From Kurthia zopfii (GTDB lineage Bacteria; Bacillota; Bacilli; Bacillales_A; Planococcaceae): a DNA stretch of 64,000 nt. Shown here piece after piece: positions 15,143 through 24,555 of this stretch; the stretch's first letter is position 1; every line of letters begins with the position of its first letter. A model generated the notes under the pieces. That model worked only from the letters and a program-made list of their open reading frames with translations, searched no databases and was not told the DNA's origin. The position numbers and the translations under genes are program-made. Location: positions 1 through 64,000 of the forward strand of contig NZ_QFVS01000008.1 in NCBI RefSeq assembly GCF_003143955.1, in the 5' to 3' direction.

Positions 15143-16924
15143 ATGAGAAAATATATTGAACGAGTTATGAAGTCGAAAAACTTAACCGCTATTGAGATGA
15201 AGGAAGCAAGTGAATTGATGTTTCATGAACAAACAGATGCGGAAGATATTAAGTCCTTTTTAATAGCATTACATGAAAAAGGTGAAACAGCTGTCGAAAT
15301 GGCTTCATTGATCCAAGTGTTACAAGCTGACCTAAATTTGAAATCAAATGGAGCGCATTATTTTGATAATTGTGGTACAGGTGGAGATGGCTCGAATAGC
15401 TTTAATATTAGTACGACCGCTTCATTCACCCTTGCGGCGGCAGGGATTAAAGTGGCTAAAAATGGCAATCGGAAAGTTACTAGTTCGTCTGGTAGTACAG
15501 ATTTATTAGAAGAGCTTCAAATTCCGACTACTATACCGCAAGCACGATTTGAAGATGAACTTCATGAAAAAGGCTTAGTCTTCATATTCGCACCGGCAAT
15601 CTATCCAAAATTAAAACAGATGAGTGCGATTCGTAAAAGCATTCCAACGCCGACAATCTTTAACTTAATTGGTCCTTTGAGCAACCCGCTTCAATTAACA
15701 TATCAATTGACTGGTATTAATAATCCAGCGTTATTACATGAATACGCAAAAGCATTACATCTGTTGGGGCGTGAGCGAGCAGTTGTCTTATCTGGTGAAG
15801 GGGGCATGGATGAAGCTTCACTACATGGTACGACGCAATGTATTTTATTAGATCACGGTGAACTGATTCCTTTTTCGATTACCGCTAATGAAGTTGGGTT
15901 ACGTGAAAGTTCACTCGCAGATATAACAGGAGGAACACCCGCTGAAAATGCGGAAATATTCCATAGCATTATGGACGGAATTGACAGTCCTTATCAAGAT
16001 GCCGTTGTATTTAATGCTGGAATTGCTTTGTTTATTGCTAATGAAGTAGAAACGATTCAGCAAGGTGTTAAAAAAGCACGGGAAATCATTCAATCAGGAA
16101 AAGCGAAAGAAATGTACGAAAAAATGAAAATGACGGTTTTGCAAAAAATCATTGAAACGAAAAAAACGGAAGTAGCCGAACTATTAAAACTCGAAAAACC
16201 GATGGATCAACAGTTGCCAATTTATTCATTAGCAGATCAATTATCGAATAGTGAGCAATTAAGAATTATTGCTGAATTCAAGCGAGCTTCACCTTCTAAA
16301 GGAATGATTAACGATCAACTGTCACCTATTGACACCGCTTTACAATATGAAACAGCAGGAGCGGCAGCCATTTCTGTTTTAACGGATCGTACTTACTTTA
16401 AAGGAAGTTTCCAAGACCTATATCAAGTAGCGACGCATGTGAAAGTTCCCGTACTTTGCAAAGATTTCATTATTGATGAGGTGCAAATTGATTACGCTCG
16501 TATTCACGGTGCTTCAGTCATTTTACTAATCGTAGCAGCACTTTCGAAAGAACGTATTTCGGAACTCTATCAATATGCTAAATACAAAGGAATGGAAGTA
16601 TTAGTTGAAGTGCATGACGAGCGTGAATTACAAATCGCTACATCACTCGGAGCAAAAATAATTGGCATCAATAATCGAAATTTGCATACTTTTGAAGTAG
16701 ATTTGAACCATTCAAAAACATTAATGAAAAATGCAAAAGTAGATTCAGATGTATTTTTCATAAGTGAAAGTGGCATTCAGAATACAGAAGATGCTCAAAC
16801 TGTATCCGATGCGGGTGCAACGGCTATTCTAGTCGGTGAAACATTGATGACCGCAGAGAATATTCATAAAGTCTTCAATGAACTTTCAGTTGAAAAGAGG
16901 GAAGTAACATATGACAAAAGTTAA
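15143..16924 (+). CDS. trpDC: Fused anthranilate phosphoribosyltransferase - indoleglycerol-phosphate synthase
   Basis: One 593-residue frame carries two consecutive tryptophan enzymes. Residues 1-329 are TrpD: GTGGDGSNSFNISTTASFTL, then AKNGNRKVTSSSGSTDLLEE and NLIGPLSNP. Residues 330-593 are TrpC: MTVLQKIIETKKTEVAEL, FKRASPSKG, VLCKDFIIDEVQI, GINNRNL and FISESGI. No stop codon or convincing ribosome site lies between them. I start at the ATG with GGAGAG nine bases upstream; the longer frame overlaps the T-box terminator. Known trp fusions join trpG-trpD or trpC-trpF, so trpD-trpC is unusual. It overlaps trpF by 14 bases and lies under the T-box. Confidence 0.93.
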   Translation: MRKYIERVMKSKNLTAIEMKEASELMFHEQTDAEDIKSFLIALHEKGETAVEMASLIQVLQADLNLKSNGAHYFDNCGTGGDGSNSFNISTTASFTLAAAGIKVAKNGNRKVTSSSGSTDLLEELQIPTTIPQARFEDELHEKGLVFIFAPAIYPKLKQMSAIRKSIPTPTIFNLIGPLSNPLQLTYQLTGINNPALLHEYAKALHLLGRERAVVLSGEGGMDEASLHGTTQCILLDHGELIPFSITANEVGLRESSLADITGGTPAENAEIFHSIMDGIDSPYQDAVVFNAGIALFIANEVETIQQGVKKAREIIQSGKAKEMYEKMKMTVLQKIIETKKTEVAELLKLEKPMDQQLPIYSLADQLSNSEQLRIIAEFKRASPSKGMINDQLSPIDTALQYETAGAAAISVLTDRTYFKGSFQDLYQVATHVKVPVLCKDFIIDEVQIDYARIHGASVILLIVAALSKERISELYQYAKYKGMEVLVEVHDERELQIATSLGAKIIGINNRNLHTFEVDLNHSKTLMKNAKVDSDVFFISESGIQNTEDAQTVSDAGATAILVGETLMTAENIHKVFNELSVEKREVTYDKS

Positions 16925-17546
16925 AATTTGCGGATTACAAACAATTGAACATATTCAATCAGCAGTTGAAAACGGTGTTGATTATATCGGATTCATGTTT
17001 GCGCCAAGTACGAGAAGAATCACAGTTGAAGAAGCGATTATTCTTAATGATAAAATCCCGCACAATGTCAAAACAGTCGGCGTATTTGTAAATGAAGCAA
17101 TTGATATAATGAAAACAATCGCAGCAACTTTGAATTTGGACTATATCCAACTACATGGAGATGAAGGGCAAGATGTAATTGATGCACTAGCCCCTACACC
17201 TGTCATTAAAGCTATCACTTTAAAAACAAATTACGATTTATTAAAAATTCAATCATTACAACCAGCATTCTTTTTATTCGATGCTCCAGGACTGAAATAC
17301 CGTGGTGGAAGTGGCCAAAGTTTCGATTGGACATTATTAGAAAACTTTAATCAATGTAAAGCCCCTTATTTTATAGCAGGCGGACTTCATTCAGAAAATG
17401 TCCTACAAGCAATTAAACAAACAAAGCCATATGCAGTGGATGTATCAAGCGGCGTAGAATTGGATGGCATTAAAAATATCGGAAAAATCAAACAATTTTT
17501 AACAACTACAAAGAGCGGAGAGATGCAATATGACAACAACTACTAA
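16911..17546 (+). CDS. trpF: Phosphoribosylanthranilate isomerase
   Basis: TrpF isomerises N-(5-phosphoribosyl)anthranilate to CdRP. The 211-residue TIM barrel begins with VKICGLQT, containing the catalytic Cys, continues with [21 protein letters not shown] and FLFDAPG (catalytic Asp), and ends with [11 protein letters not shown] and [15 protein letters not shown] precedes the ATG, which lies inside the end of trpDC, so translation is coupled. The downstream trpB start also overlaps it by 17 bases. Gene order trpDC-F-B-A keeps the usual Bacillus order apart from the missing trpE. Confidence 0.97.
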   Translation: MTKVKICGLQTIEHIQSAVENGVDYIGFMFAPSTRRITVEEAIILNDKIPHNVKTVGVFVNEAIDIMKTIAATLNLDYIQLHGDEGQDVIDALAPTPVIKAITLKTNYDLLKIQSLQPAFFLFDAPGLKYRGGSGQSFDWTLLENFNQCKAPYFIAGGLHSENVLQAIKQTKPYAVDVSSGVELDGIKNIGKIKQFLTTTKSGEMQYDNNY

Positions 17547-18723
17547 AGGGAAGTTCGGAAAATATGGTGGTCAGTTCGTACCGGAAACATTAATGACCGC
17601 ATTGAAGGAACTTGAAGAAGCTTATGATCAAGCAAAAGAAGATCCAACTTTTATCAATGAATTACAATACTATTTAAAAGACTATGTAGGACGAGAAAAT
17701 CCACTATTTTATGCAGAGCAGTTAACAAAAAAACTAAATGGACCAAAAATCTATTTAAAACGTGAAGATTTAAACCATACTGGCGCACATAAAATCAATA
17801 ACGCACTTGGCCAAGTATTATTAGCGAAACGAATGGGCAAAAAGAAAGTAGTCGCAGAAACGGGCGCTGGTCAACATGGTGTCGCTACAGCTACAGTATG
17901 CGCATTATTCGATTTGGAATGTGTCGTATTTATGGGACGTGAAGATGTGAAACGCCAAGAGTTGAATGTTTTCCGAATGGAATTATTAGGCGCAACAGTT
18001 GTTCCAGTCGATTCAGGTTCAGCTACTTTGAAAGATGCTTGTAATGAAGCACTCCGCTACTGGGTCGCAAATGTGGAGGATACGCACTATATTCTAGGTT
18101 CGGCATTAGGTCCTCATCCATTCCCGACAATTGTTCGTGATTTACAACGCGTAATTGGTGATGAAACGCGTAGACAAATTTTGGACAAGGAAAATCGATT
18201 ACCTGATGCAGTAGTAGCTTGTGTAGGTGGAGGTAGTAATGCAATCGGTATGTTTACACCTTTTATCGAAGATTCTGAAGTAAAAATGTATGGTGTAGAA
18301 GCAGCAGGAAAAGGAATTCAATCAGGGGAACATGCTGCTGCACTTGCCGAATTAAAAGAAGGTGTACTTCACGGCTGCTATATGTACTTAATGCAAGATG
18401 ATCATGGCATGGTACAAGAAGCGGTATCGATTTCTGCAGGGTTAGATTATCCAGGTGTTGGACCAGAGCATTGCCATTTGAAAGATTTAGGTAGAGTACA
18501 ATATAGTTCCGCTACGGATGAAGAAGCAATCGAAGGGTTCAAGCTACTTTCAAGAACTGAAGGAATCATTCCAGCACTAGAAAGTTCTCATGCAATTGCT
18601 TATGCGGCAAAACTTGCAAAAGAAATGTCAGAAGACGAGATCATGGTCATCTGTCTATCAGGTAGAGGCGATAAAGATGTCGCACAAGTGAAGGAATTGT
18701 TAGGAGGGAATGTTCATGCGTAA
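17530..18723 (+). CDS. trpB: Tryptophan synthase beta subunit
   Basis: TrpB condenses indole and serine using pyridoxal phosphate. The 397-residue protein is full length: [14 protein letters not shown] at the start, [15 protein letters not shown] with the PLP lysine, [26 protein letters not shown] for phosphate binding, and LSGRGDKD near the end. It partners with TrpA to channel indole. The ATG has GGAGAGA upstream inside trpF, and the gene overlaps trpA by eight bases, keeping subunit synthesis balanced. Confidence 0.98.
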   Translation: MTTTTKGKFGKYGGQFVPETLMTALKELEEAYDQAKEDPTFINELQYYLKDYVGRENPLFYAEQLTKKLNGPKIYLKREDLNHTGAHKINNALGQVLLAKRMGKKKVVAETGAGQHGVATATVCALFDLECVVFMGREDVKRQELNVFRMELLGATVVPVDSGSATLKDACNEALRYWVANVEDTHYILGSALGPHPFPTIVRDLQRVIGDETRRQILDKENRLPDAVVACVGGGSNAIGMFTPFIEDSEVKMYGVEAAGKGIQSGEHAAALAELKEGVLHGCYMYLMQDDHGMVQEAVSISAGLDYPGVGPEHCHLKDLGRVQYSSATDEEAIEGFKLLSRTEGIIPALESSHAIAYAAKLAKEMSEDEIMVICLSGRGDKDVAQVKELLGGNVHA

Positions 18724-19492
18724 ATCATTACAACAAACTATTGAAAATAGAACTCTTTCAGAAAAAGCAATTATTCCATATATTATGGCAGGGGATGGTG
18801 GTTTTGATCGAACATTAACGGCCATTAAATTATTACAAGAGAGCGGAGCAACTGCATTAGAATTAGGGATTCCATTTTCAGATCCAGTTGCAGATGGGCC
18901 AATCATTGAAGCGGCAGGCATTAGAGCTTTACGAAGCGGGGTAAATATAACGAATACACTTTCGTTTTTACAAGCAAATAAAGATGCAATCAAAATCCCG
19001 ATTATTATTATGACGTATTTGAATCCGATTTTTAATATGGGGGTAGCGTCATTTGTGAAACAAGCAATTGCCGCAAATGTAAAAGGATTAATCATTCCGG
19101 ATATGCCGATCGAAGAAAAAGAACTGATTTCAGCACATTTAGAAAATACGGATTTAGCATTGATTCAATTAGTATCTTTAACGAGTTCAGAAAGTCGAAT
19201 TGCGCAAATTGCGGATCAATCAGAAGGCTTTTTATATGCTGTGACATTAAACGGAACGACAGGTAGTACAGCAACAGGAGATGAACAACTACAAAATCAC
19301 TTAAGAAAAGTAAAATCGCTATCAAAAATCCCCGTCTTAGCTGGATTTGGCATTCATGATCGTCATACCGCAGAGATAATTAGCCAGAATATTGACGGCG
19401 TAATTGTCGGAAGTGCATTTGTGCAAGCGCTGCATGAAGGCAATGAGGAATTTATTCACACTTTTTTCAAAAATAAGGTGAAACTATTTTAA
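18716..19492 (+). CDS. trpA: Tryptophan synthase alpha subunit
   Basis: TrpA cleaves indole-3-glycerol phosphate to indole for TrpB. The 258-residue barrel shows [24 protein letters not shown] (catalytic Glu and Asp region), [22 protein letters not shown], and AGFGIH near the end. Two ATGs lie close together; the second is seven bases from TAGGAGGG and is the probable start, the first only one base from it. It is the last biosynthetic gene of this operon. Confidence 0.97.
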   Translation: MRKSLQQTIENRTLSEKAIIPYIMAGDGGFDRTLTAIKLLQESGATALELGIPFSDPVADGPIIEAAGIRALRSGVNITNTLSFLQANKDAIKIPIIIMTYLNPIFNMGVASFVKQAIAANVKGLIIPDMPIEEKELISAHLENTDLALIQLVSLTSSESRIAQIADQSEGFLYAVTLNGTTGSTATGDEQLQNHLRKVKSLSKIPVLAGFGIHDRHTAEIISQNIDGVIVGSAFVQALHEGNEEFIHTFFKNKVKLF

Positions 19493-19530
19493 GCTAATCT
19501 CGTATATTAATGAACGGGAGGCGAAATTAC

Positions 19531-20463
19531 ATGAACCATCACGATTTATTAGATCAATATTTTGCTAGATTAAAAAAGGAATTATCTTCAAAATTCACAA
19601 AAGATCATCGAATGTTAATTGCATCAACGTTTTTATCACTTGAAGAACAATTTAACGAAGATCAGTTCTTTGAACAATATGAAGTTGCTCATAAAAATAA
19701 TAAATGGTATAGCGTTGATCGTATGTATCCAATCATTCCGATTACGTATGTTTTTTATTCATTAAATGGTGAAAGAACCTATGAAGAATTGAAGTCATTA
19801 CGTGATTTAACGAAGCAATCTAAATTCAAACAAAGCCCTTATGCTCAATTACAATCTGTCTTAATTAATAAAAATAGTCCGAAAGAACATACGATGAACG
19901 CTGCTGAATTATATAACGACTTCCGCTCAAGACATATGTTTTTAACTGGTGGCGAAGATTATACAAATTCATTTTTGCTAACTAAAAATTCCACTAAATC
20001 AATCGAGAGTCTTGGAAAAGTTAGTAGATTATATTATGACGAGCTTTGTAAAAATGGTTTTTCAAAAGGCGATAATTTGCAAACAGCCTCTCAGTTTTTA
20101 ACGTATTTATCAAATGATTATATTGAAATGATTCCACAGTATGTAGGGTCAATTCAAGAATCCTTTGCAAAACAAACGAAAATAAAATCAATGATGGCTC
20201 CGTTTTTCGCATTGCTAGCAATGATCGAAGTGAATGAGGAAGATATTACTTACATTTCAAGTGTTTATAATGAAATCATGGAATCTTTCAAAATGTCTTG
20301 GTATAAGGAATCTTCTTTTGCAGCAGCAGTCTTATTGGGGATCTTAGCGAAAGAACATCCAATGAAAAAAGAAGTGCTGGAGATTTATCGAGCGCATATA
20401 CTTTGCTCGTTAATTCCGCAACAAATTATCCAAAGGCAAAGCAGTTCAAATGCAGCAACATAA
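19531..20463 (+). CDS. DUF4003-family protein
   Basis: A soluble, mainly alpha-helical 310-residue protein resembling the DUF4003 family found in Bacillales, for which I know of no established function. No catalytic motif, membrane helix or signal peptide is visible. GGGAGG lies nine bases before the chosen ATG. It follows trpA by about 40 bases with no terminator between and shares the terminator after it, so it may be read as the last gene of the trp transcript. That linkage is positional only. Confidence 0.72.
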   Translation: MNHHDLLDQYFARLKKELSSKFTKDHRMLIASTFLSLEEQFNEDQFFEQYEVAHKNNKWYSVDRMYPIIPITYVFYSLNGERTYEELKSLRDLTKQSKFKQSPYAQLQSVLINKNSPKEHTMNAAELYNDFRSRHMFLTGGEDYTNSFLLTKNSTKSIESLGKVSRLYYDELCKNGFSKGDNLQTASQFLTYLSNDYIEMIPQYVGSIQESFAKQTKIKSMMAPFFALLAMIEVNEEDITYISSVYNEIMESFKMSWYKESSFAAAVLLGILAKEHPMKKEVLEIYRAHILCSLIPQQIIQRQSSSNAAT

Positions 20464-20512
20464 AAAAAGAGTATGGGTCGTGTAATTCACACGATCCATA
20501 CTCTTTTAAATT
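20464..20512. terminator. Bidirectional terminator
   Basis: A long stem AAAAGAGTATGG..TCGTGT/ACACGA..CCATACTCTTTT with A and T runs on both sides separates the trp/DUF4003 unit from the convergent symporter operon. Confidence 0.85.
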
Positions 20513-20519
20513 TTTGAGA

Positions 20520-22076
20520 TTAGTGATCTACTGAACCTGAAGTAGCAACCCCTGTATTCGCTTTAACCTTAACTTCTGCGTATTTCTTCGCATCAGATTT
20601 AGCGCCAACTAATGAACCAATCCAACCTGCTAAGAAACCAAGTGGAACTGATACGATTGCTGGGTTAGTAAGAGGGAATAATGGTGTACCAGTGAAGATC
20701 GCAGTGCCTTCAGGACTCCAAATATTCGGACTTACAATTACTAATACTAAAGCAGAAATTAAACCTGTTAACATTGCAGCCATTGCACCAGTAGTGTTGA
20801 ACTTTTTGTAGTAAATTGTGTAAATAATTACTGGTAAGTTTGCAGATGCAGCAATACAGAATGCAAGTGATACTAAGAATGCTACGTTAAGTGTTTGAGC
20901 ACCTAATGCAAGTAAGATTGAGAATAGAGAAACGCCTAATGAAGCCCAACGAGCAGCTAACATTTGTTGTCTTTCAGTAGCCTTACCTTTTTTGATGATT
21001 TGACCATAAATATCATGTGCAAATGCAGATGCGCCAGAAAGTACTAAACCGGCTACTACTGCTAAGATTGTTGCGAATGCAACAGCACAGATGAACGACA
21101 TTAGAATATCTCCACCAAGGACATCTGCTAGAAGTGGGGCAGCCATATTACCAGCTGGGTTAGCAGCGATAATTGCGTCAGCACCAACGAATGCAGCAGC
21201 ACCAAAACCTAAGAAGATTGTTAGGATGTAGAATACGCCTACAATCCAAGTTGCAGTAACAACTGAGCTACGTGCAGTTTTTGCGTCTTTTACAGTGAAG
21301 AAACGCATTAAGATATGTGGTAAACCTGCAGTACCAAGTACAAGAGCAATCATCATCGACATTGTATCAATGCCGTTTGTATATTTAACCCCTGCGTTTA
21401 AGTATGCGTCACCATGTGGTTGGTGAGTTTTAACATATGAGAACATTTCCATGATGTTAAAGTTGAATTTCATCAGTACTAGTACAGAGATAATAACCGT
21501 ACCAAGCATTAATAAAACTGCTTTAATGATTTGTACCCATGAAGTTGCACCCATACCGCCCCATAATACGTAGATTGTCATCATAACCCCTACGATAATA
21601 ACAGCGAATTTGTAATCAATGCCTAGTAATAATTGAATTAATGCACCAGCACCAACTAATTGCGCGATCATGTAGAATAATACAATTACGATTGAACTTA
21701 CAGCAGCAGTACCACGAATTTTCTTTTGGTTGAAACGTGCTGTAATCATATCCGCTAAAGTGTATTTTCCTAAGTTTCTTAAAGGCTCAGCAACGATGTA
21801 AAGTACTACTAAGTAAGCTACTAAGTAACCAAGAGAGTAGAAGAATCCATCAAAACCGAATAGTGCGATTGCACCGGCGATCCCTAAGAATGAAGCTGCA
21901 GATAAGTAGTCACCTGCGATTGCGATACCATTTTGCCAACCAGTTAAACCGCCACCAGCTGTGTAGAAATCTTGTGCTGAATTATTCTTTTTAGAAGCAA
22001 GGTATGTTACGAATAATGTGATCCCAACAATACCTACGAAAAACGCAATACCAATTCCGCTCATTCCGTCTGTCAT
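20520..22076 (-). CDS. Sodium:solute symporter, acetate permease (ActP/YwcA) type
   Basis: A 518-residue transporter of the SSS family with about 13 membrane helices. The N-terminal pattern DFYTAGGGLTGWQNGIAIAGDYLSAASFLG is that of the ActP/MctC short-chain monocarboxylate subgroup. It overlaps by four bases (ATGA) a small DUF485 membrane protein, the same pairing as actP-yjcH in E. coli and ywcA-ywcB in B. subtilis. A cre site upstream of the pair suggests repression by CcpA on preferred sugars, which fits acetate or pyruvate uptake. The exact substrate cannot be read from the sequence. Confidence 0.88.
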   Translation of the reverse strand: MTDGMSGIGIAFFVGIVGITLFVTYLASKKNNSAQDFYTAGGGLTGWQNGIAIAGDYLSAASFLGIAGAIALFGFDGFFYSLGYLVAYLVVLYIVAEPLRNLGKYTLADMITARFNQKKIRGTAAVSSIVIVLFYMIAQLVGAGALIQLLLGIDYKFAVIIVGVMMTIYVLWGGMGATSWVQIIKAVLLMLGTVIISVLVLMKFNFNIMEMFSYVKTHQPHGDAYLNAGVKYTNGIDTMSMMIALVLGTAGLPHILMRFFTVKDAKTARSSVVTATWIVGVFYILTIFLGFGAAAFVGADAIIAANPAGNMAAPLLADVLGGDILMSFICAVAFATILAVVAGLVLSGASAFAHDIYGQIIKKGKATERQQMLAARWASLGVSLFSILLALGAQTLNVAFLVSLAFCIAASANLPVIIYTIYYKKFNTTGAMAAMLTGLISALVLVIVSPNIWSPEGTAIFTGTPLFPLTNPAIVSVPLGFLAGWIGSLVGAKSDAKKYAEVKVKANTGVATSGSVDH

Positions 22077-22453
22077 TTGAATTCACCGTCCTTAACCTTC
22101 TCGATAATTTTGCCTGCATCCTTATCGAAAGTATTCGCTTTTTTAACATAGATTGTTACCAAAGTCCAAACCATGATGAATTGAGCGATTGCAAACACCC
22201 AAACCCATGTAATGTCACCAAATGCTTTTTGGTGAAGCACTTTTGTAAACGAAGTTAAGACTGGCAGTGTGAAATAAAATAGCAGGAAGAAAATTGAAAC
22301 AGGTACGATAAATTTGTTCTTCTTCTTTACAAGTGCTTTGAACTCTGGGCTCTGCGAGATATTTACATACTCTTGTTCAGTAATTTCTGAATTATCAGTT
22401 TTTGGAGAATCGTTATTTTCCAAAACATCAGACCCTTGTAATTTTTGATCCAT
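22073..22453 (-). CDS. DUF485-family membrane protein
   Basis: A 126-residue partner of the acetate-type symporter. An acidic N-terminal tail of about 45 residues precedes SPEFKALVKKKNKFIVPVSI and two membrane helices (about residues 58-78 and 93-112), the typical DUF485 layout. AGGAGG lies nine bases before the chosen ATG; the frame extends 16 codons further without a ribosome site. It is co-transcribed and translationally coupled with the symporter. Its function in the transport pair is not established. Confidence 0.85.
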   Translation of the reverse strand: MDQKLQGSDVLENNDSPKTDNSEITEQEYVNISQSPEFKALVKKKNKFIVPVSIFFLLFYFTLPVLTSFTKVLHQKAFGDITWVWVFAIAQFIMVWTLVTIYVKKANTFDKDAGKIIEKVKDGEFK

Positions 22454-22525
22454 AGAAGTATGCCTCCTTTTTTTAGTTAATATGGTAGAGCGAGGAAACA
22501 TTTCCTATCCCTGAGTTAATATTAT

Positions 22526-22541
22526 TTGAAAGCGTTTTAAA
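22526..22541 (-). promoter_or_regulatory. Candidate cre (CcpA) site
   Basis: TGAAAGCGTTTTAA matches the cre consensus TGWAANCGNTNWCA at 13 of 14 positions. It lies about 75 bases upstream of the DUF485-symporter operon. Confidence 0.6.
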
Positions 22542-23011
22542 AAGCAATACTTTTTATCTAAAAAATTAATTTTTTCTTTAATAGGTACTAAATTATCTAC
22601 TTTAAACAAAAAATATCTTATGCATTTTGTTGATAAGTCGTGATATACCAATCGTTTAAGCGGTTTTTATCTATTTAATGTTATTTTTTTGCTCGCATTA
22701 GATAATTTGATTTATAAGTACTGTTTTTTAGATAATTAAAGATTTTTCGAGATATTATCTGTATGAATTACAAAATTACAGTTTTTTCGAATTATAGAAA
22801 ATGGATCTTCGCTAAAAACTTCTCCTTCTCCTTTCTTTTTTAATTTCCATTTTACTTAAAAATACCCATTTTCATTTATTGTAAAACCCTTTTTTATCTT
22901 TTATGGAAAATAATTGCTTCCTCTTTTTGCAGGGGGGTAAAGACATAATTTCGTAATTTCATACACTGCATTTAGATTTTACGTAACTTCATTTCAATAT
23001 TCTGAAAATAA
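22542..23011. other. Non-coding AT-rich stretch with repeated TTAGATAATT/TATCTA motifs
   Basis: No gene is visible. TATCTA or its complement TAGATA recurs at 22555, 22594, 22668, 22699 and 22729; TTAGATAATT occurs twice (22698 and 22728), and TTTTTATCTA twice (22551 and 22664). The stretch separates the symporter operon from the recombinase gene. Confidence 0.5.
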
Positions 23012-23049
23012 AAATAAAAAGACTCTTTCGAAAATGAGTCTTTTTATTT
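23012..23049 (-). terminator. Terminator of the recombinase gene
   Basis: AAAAAGACTC/GAGTCTTTTT with T-rich tails on either strand. The recombinase stop codon lies inside the right arm. Confidence 0.75.
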
Positions 23050-24168
23050 TAAATGTGAACCAAGTACATCATCATTCCATCCGTTTACTGCATTGTTAGA
23101 TCGTTCAATGATTTTCTGTAAATAAATCATTGTTGTATCGATTTTTTCATGCCCTAAAGAGCGCATAATATCATACACATCTACTTTATTTAAGTGGGAG
23201 ATAATCGCATATGCATGGCGAAAACTATGCGTCGTCACATTGCTTTGTATATGAAGATGCGCTAATTTCTCGTGTATGACTTTTTTCAATGCCTGCGCTA
23301 AATAAGAGGGCGTATACTTTTTACCGTTTCTAGTCACAAATAACGGGGCATGATCTTCGCTATTATTGAGTGAACTCAAATAATAAGTTTGGCGGTATTT
23401 TAATATTTTATCCAAAACAATTCGTTTGATTGGCACATCGCGTCGTTTATTCCCTTTACCGACTACTTCGAAATAATATCCACCAATAATCGTGTCTTGT
23501 TTAATGCTACCCATTGTTAAATTGCATAATTCCTCATTTCGCAAACCGGTCGTAACCAGTGTCAGAACCATTGTATAGTAGCGGAAATCAACCTCTAATA
23601 AACCGTCTAAAATCCTTTGTACCTCAAATGGACCTAAATCCTTATTTGGTCGATCATCTTTGCGAACGCTCGCTATTTTGAGCCCGGCAGCTGCATTATG
23701 CGTCGTATATTTTGATTCGTAAAGGAAAGTGAAAAACGATTTAAGAATCGTCGTTTTACGCGATAAGGAAGCGGGGGAATAGGTATTGCCTTTTAATATG
23801 TACGGACTGCTGGTCGCAAGCCATTCTTGGTATTTCCTTAAATGTCTTCCTTCTATTTGTTTTAGGAGGGAATCACTAACATCCCCGTATAAATCAAGCT
23901 GCATTTCTTCATTATAATGGAGGATATTCATAATAAACTGTTTTAATTCTCGCATATATTCGATTTTCGTTCGTTCACTATTTTCCTTACTTCGATCTAA
24001 ATGCTTCTGTTGATGTATATACCAAAAGATTAGATCAACATCTGAAAAACCAGAAAATCGATCAAAATTGGATTTTTCATTTGAATCCTGTTTATATTGC
24101 AACTCAAAATAATACTGCTCATTATTTTCAACAATTTCAAATTGATTCATAATTGTTAAGTCTTGCAT
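23044..24168 (-). CDS. Tyrosine recombinase / phage-type integrase
   Basis: A 374-residue site-specific recombinase. After a variable N-terminal part comes a SAM-like core-binding domain (about residues 60-165) and a catalytic domain with the full set of active residues: Arg in TTGLRNEELCNL, Lys in VGKGNKRRDVP, His and Arg in THSFRHAYA, His in SLGHEKIDTT and the nucleophile Tyr in MIYLQK. It could therefore be active. No phage, conjugation or excisionase genes adjoin it, and the flanks are long non-coding AT-rich stretches, so it looks like a solitary integrase or the remnant of an element. AAAGGA precedes the ATG. Confidence 0.88.
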   Translation of the reverse strand: MQDLTIMNQFEIVENNEQYYFELQYKQDSNEKSNFDRFSGFSDVDLIFWYIHQQKHLDRSKENSERTKIEYMRELKQFIMNILHYNEEMQLDLYGDVSDSLLKQIEGRHLRKYQEWLATSSPYILKGNTYSPASLSRKTTILKSFFTFLYESKYTTHNAAAGLKIASVRKDDRPNKDLGPFEVQRILDGLLEVDFRYYTMVLTLVTTGLRNEELCNLTMGSIKQDTIIGGYYFEVVGKGNKRRDVPIKRIVLDKILKYRQTYYLSSLNNSEDHAPLFVTRNGKKYTPSYLAQALKKVIHEKLAHLHIQSNVTTHSFRHAYAIISHLNKVDVYDIMRSLGHEKIDTTMIYLQKIIERSNNAVNGWNDDVLGSHLK

Positions 24169-24399
24169 GACAATTCATCCTTTTTCTCAATGTGATTAAA
24201 TCCAACTAACTGGTGGTTTTATGTGAAATGGAAAATTAAGTTACTTCGTTTCAATTTTCTGATTATTAATGTATTTTAATAAAATAACACGTTTTATTTA
24301 AGTTATTATATCATGAAAACTAACATAAACAAATAGTCCCTTTGTTTATGTTTAGGGATTAAATGGGAATTTATAGCGGTTTTTACGGTTGAATTCAAA
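24169..24399. other. Non-coding stretch upstream of the recombinase
   Basis: AT-rich, with no frame worth calling. It should hold the recombinase promoter, but I could not single out a convincing one, and I see no clear attachment-site repeat. Confidence 0.4.
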
Positions 24400-24433
24400 A
24401 TAAAAAGAGCCGCCTTGAGCAAGGCAGCTCTTA
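24400..24433 (-). terminator. Intrinsic terminator
   Basis: On the minus strand AAGAGC-GCCTTG pairs with CAAGGC-GCTCTT, followed by TTTTTATTTTG. It lies just past the 37-codon remnant and would have been the original terminator of the interrupted host gene. Confidence 0.85.
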
Positions 24434-24441
24434 AAATACAT

Positions 24442-24555
24442 TCATGATTGAATAACAGCAAAGGTCATTGTTAAGTAGGTAGATACAGGCATATTGATGA
24501 TTGTTCTAGAAAGTTGTTCACCATTTTCTAAATTAATTTCATTTATAGCCAACAT
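24442..24555 (-). pseudogene. Probable 3' remnant of the interrupted beta-propeller-like gene
   Basis: A short frame encodes about 37 residues. Its INLENGEQLSRTII segment resembles the blade pattern seen in the 5' part of the broken gene near 26 kb (VDLKNGDVVSSKKL, IDLKTGKIESINF), and a strong terminator follows directly. I read it as the C-terminal tail of that gene, separated by the inserted segment. It could instead be a chance frame. Confidence 0.5.

Noticed and set aside
16130-16924. Separate trpC gene starting at an internal ATG
   Set aside because: No ribosome site precedes that ATG, and the frame is open from trpD; a fusion is the simpler reading.
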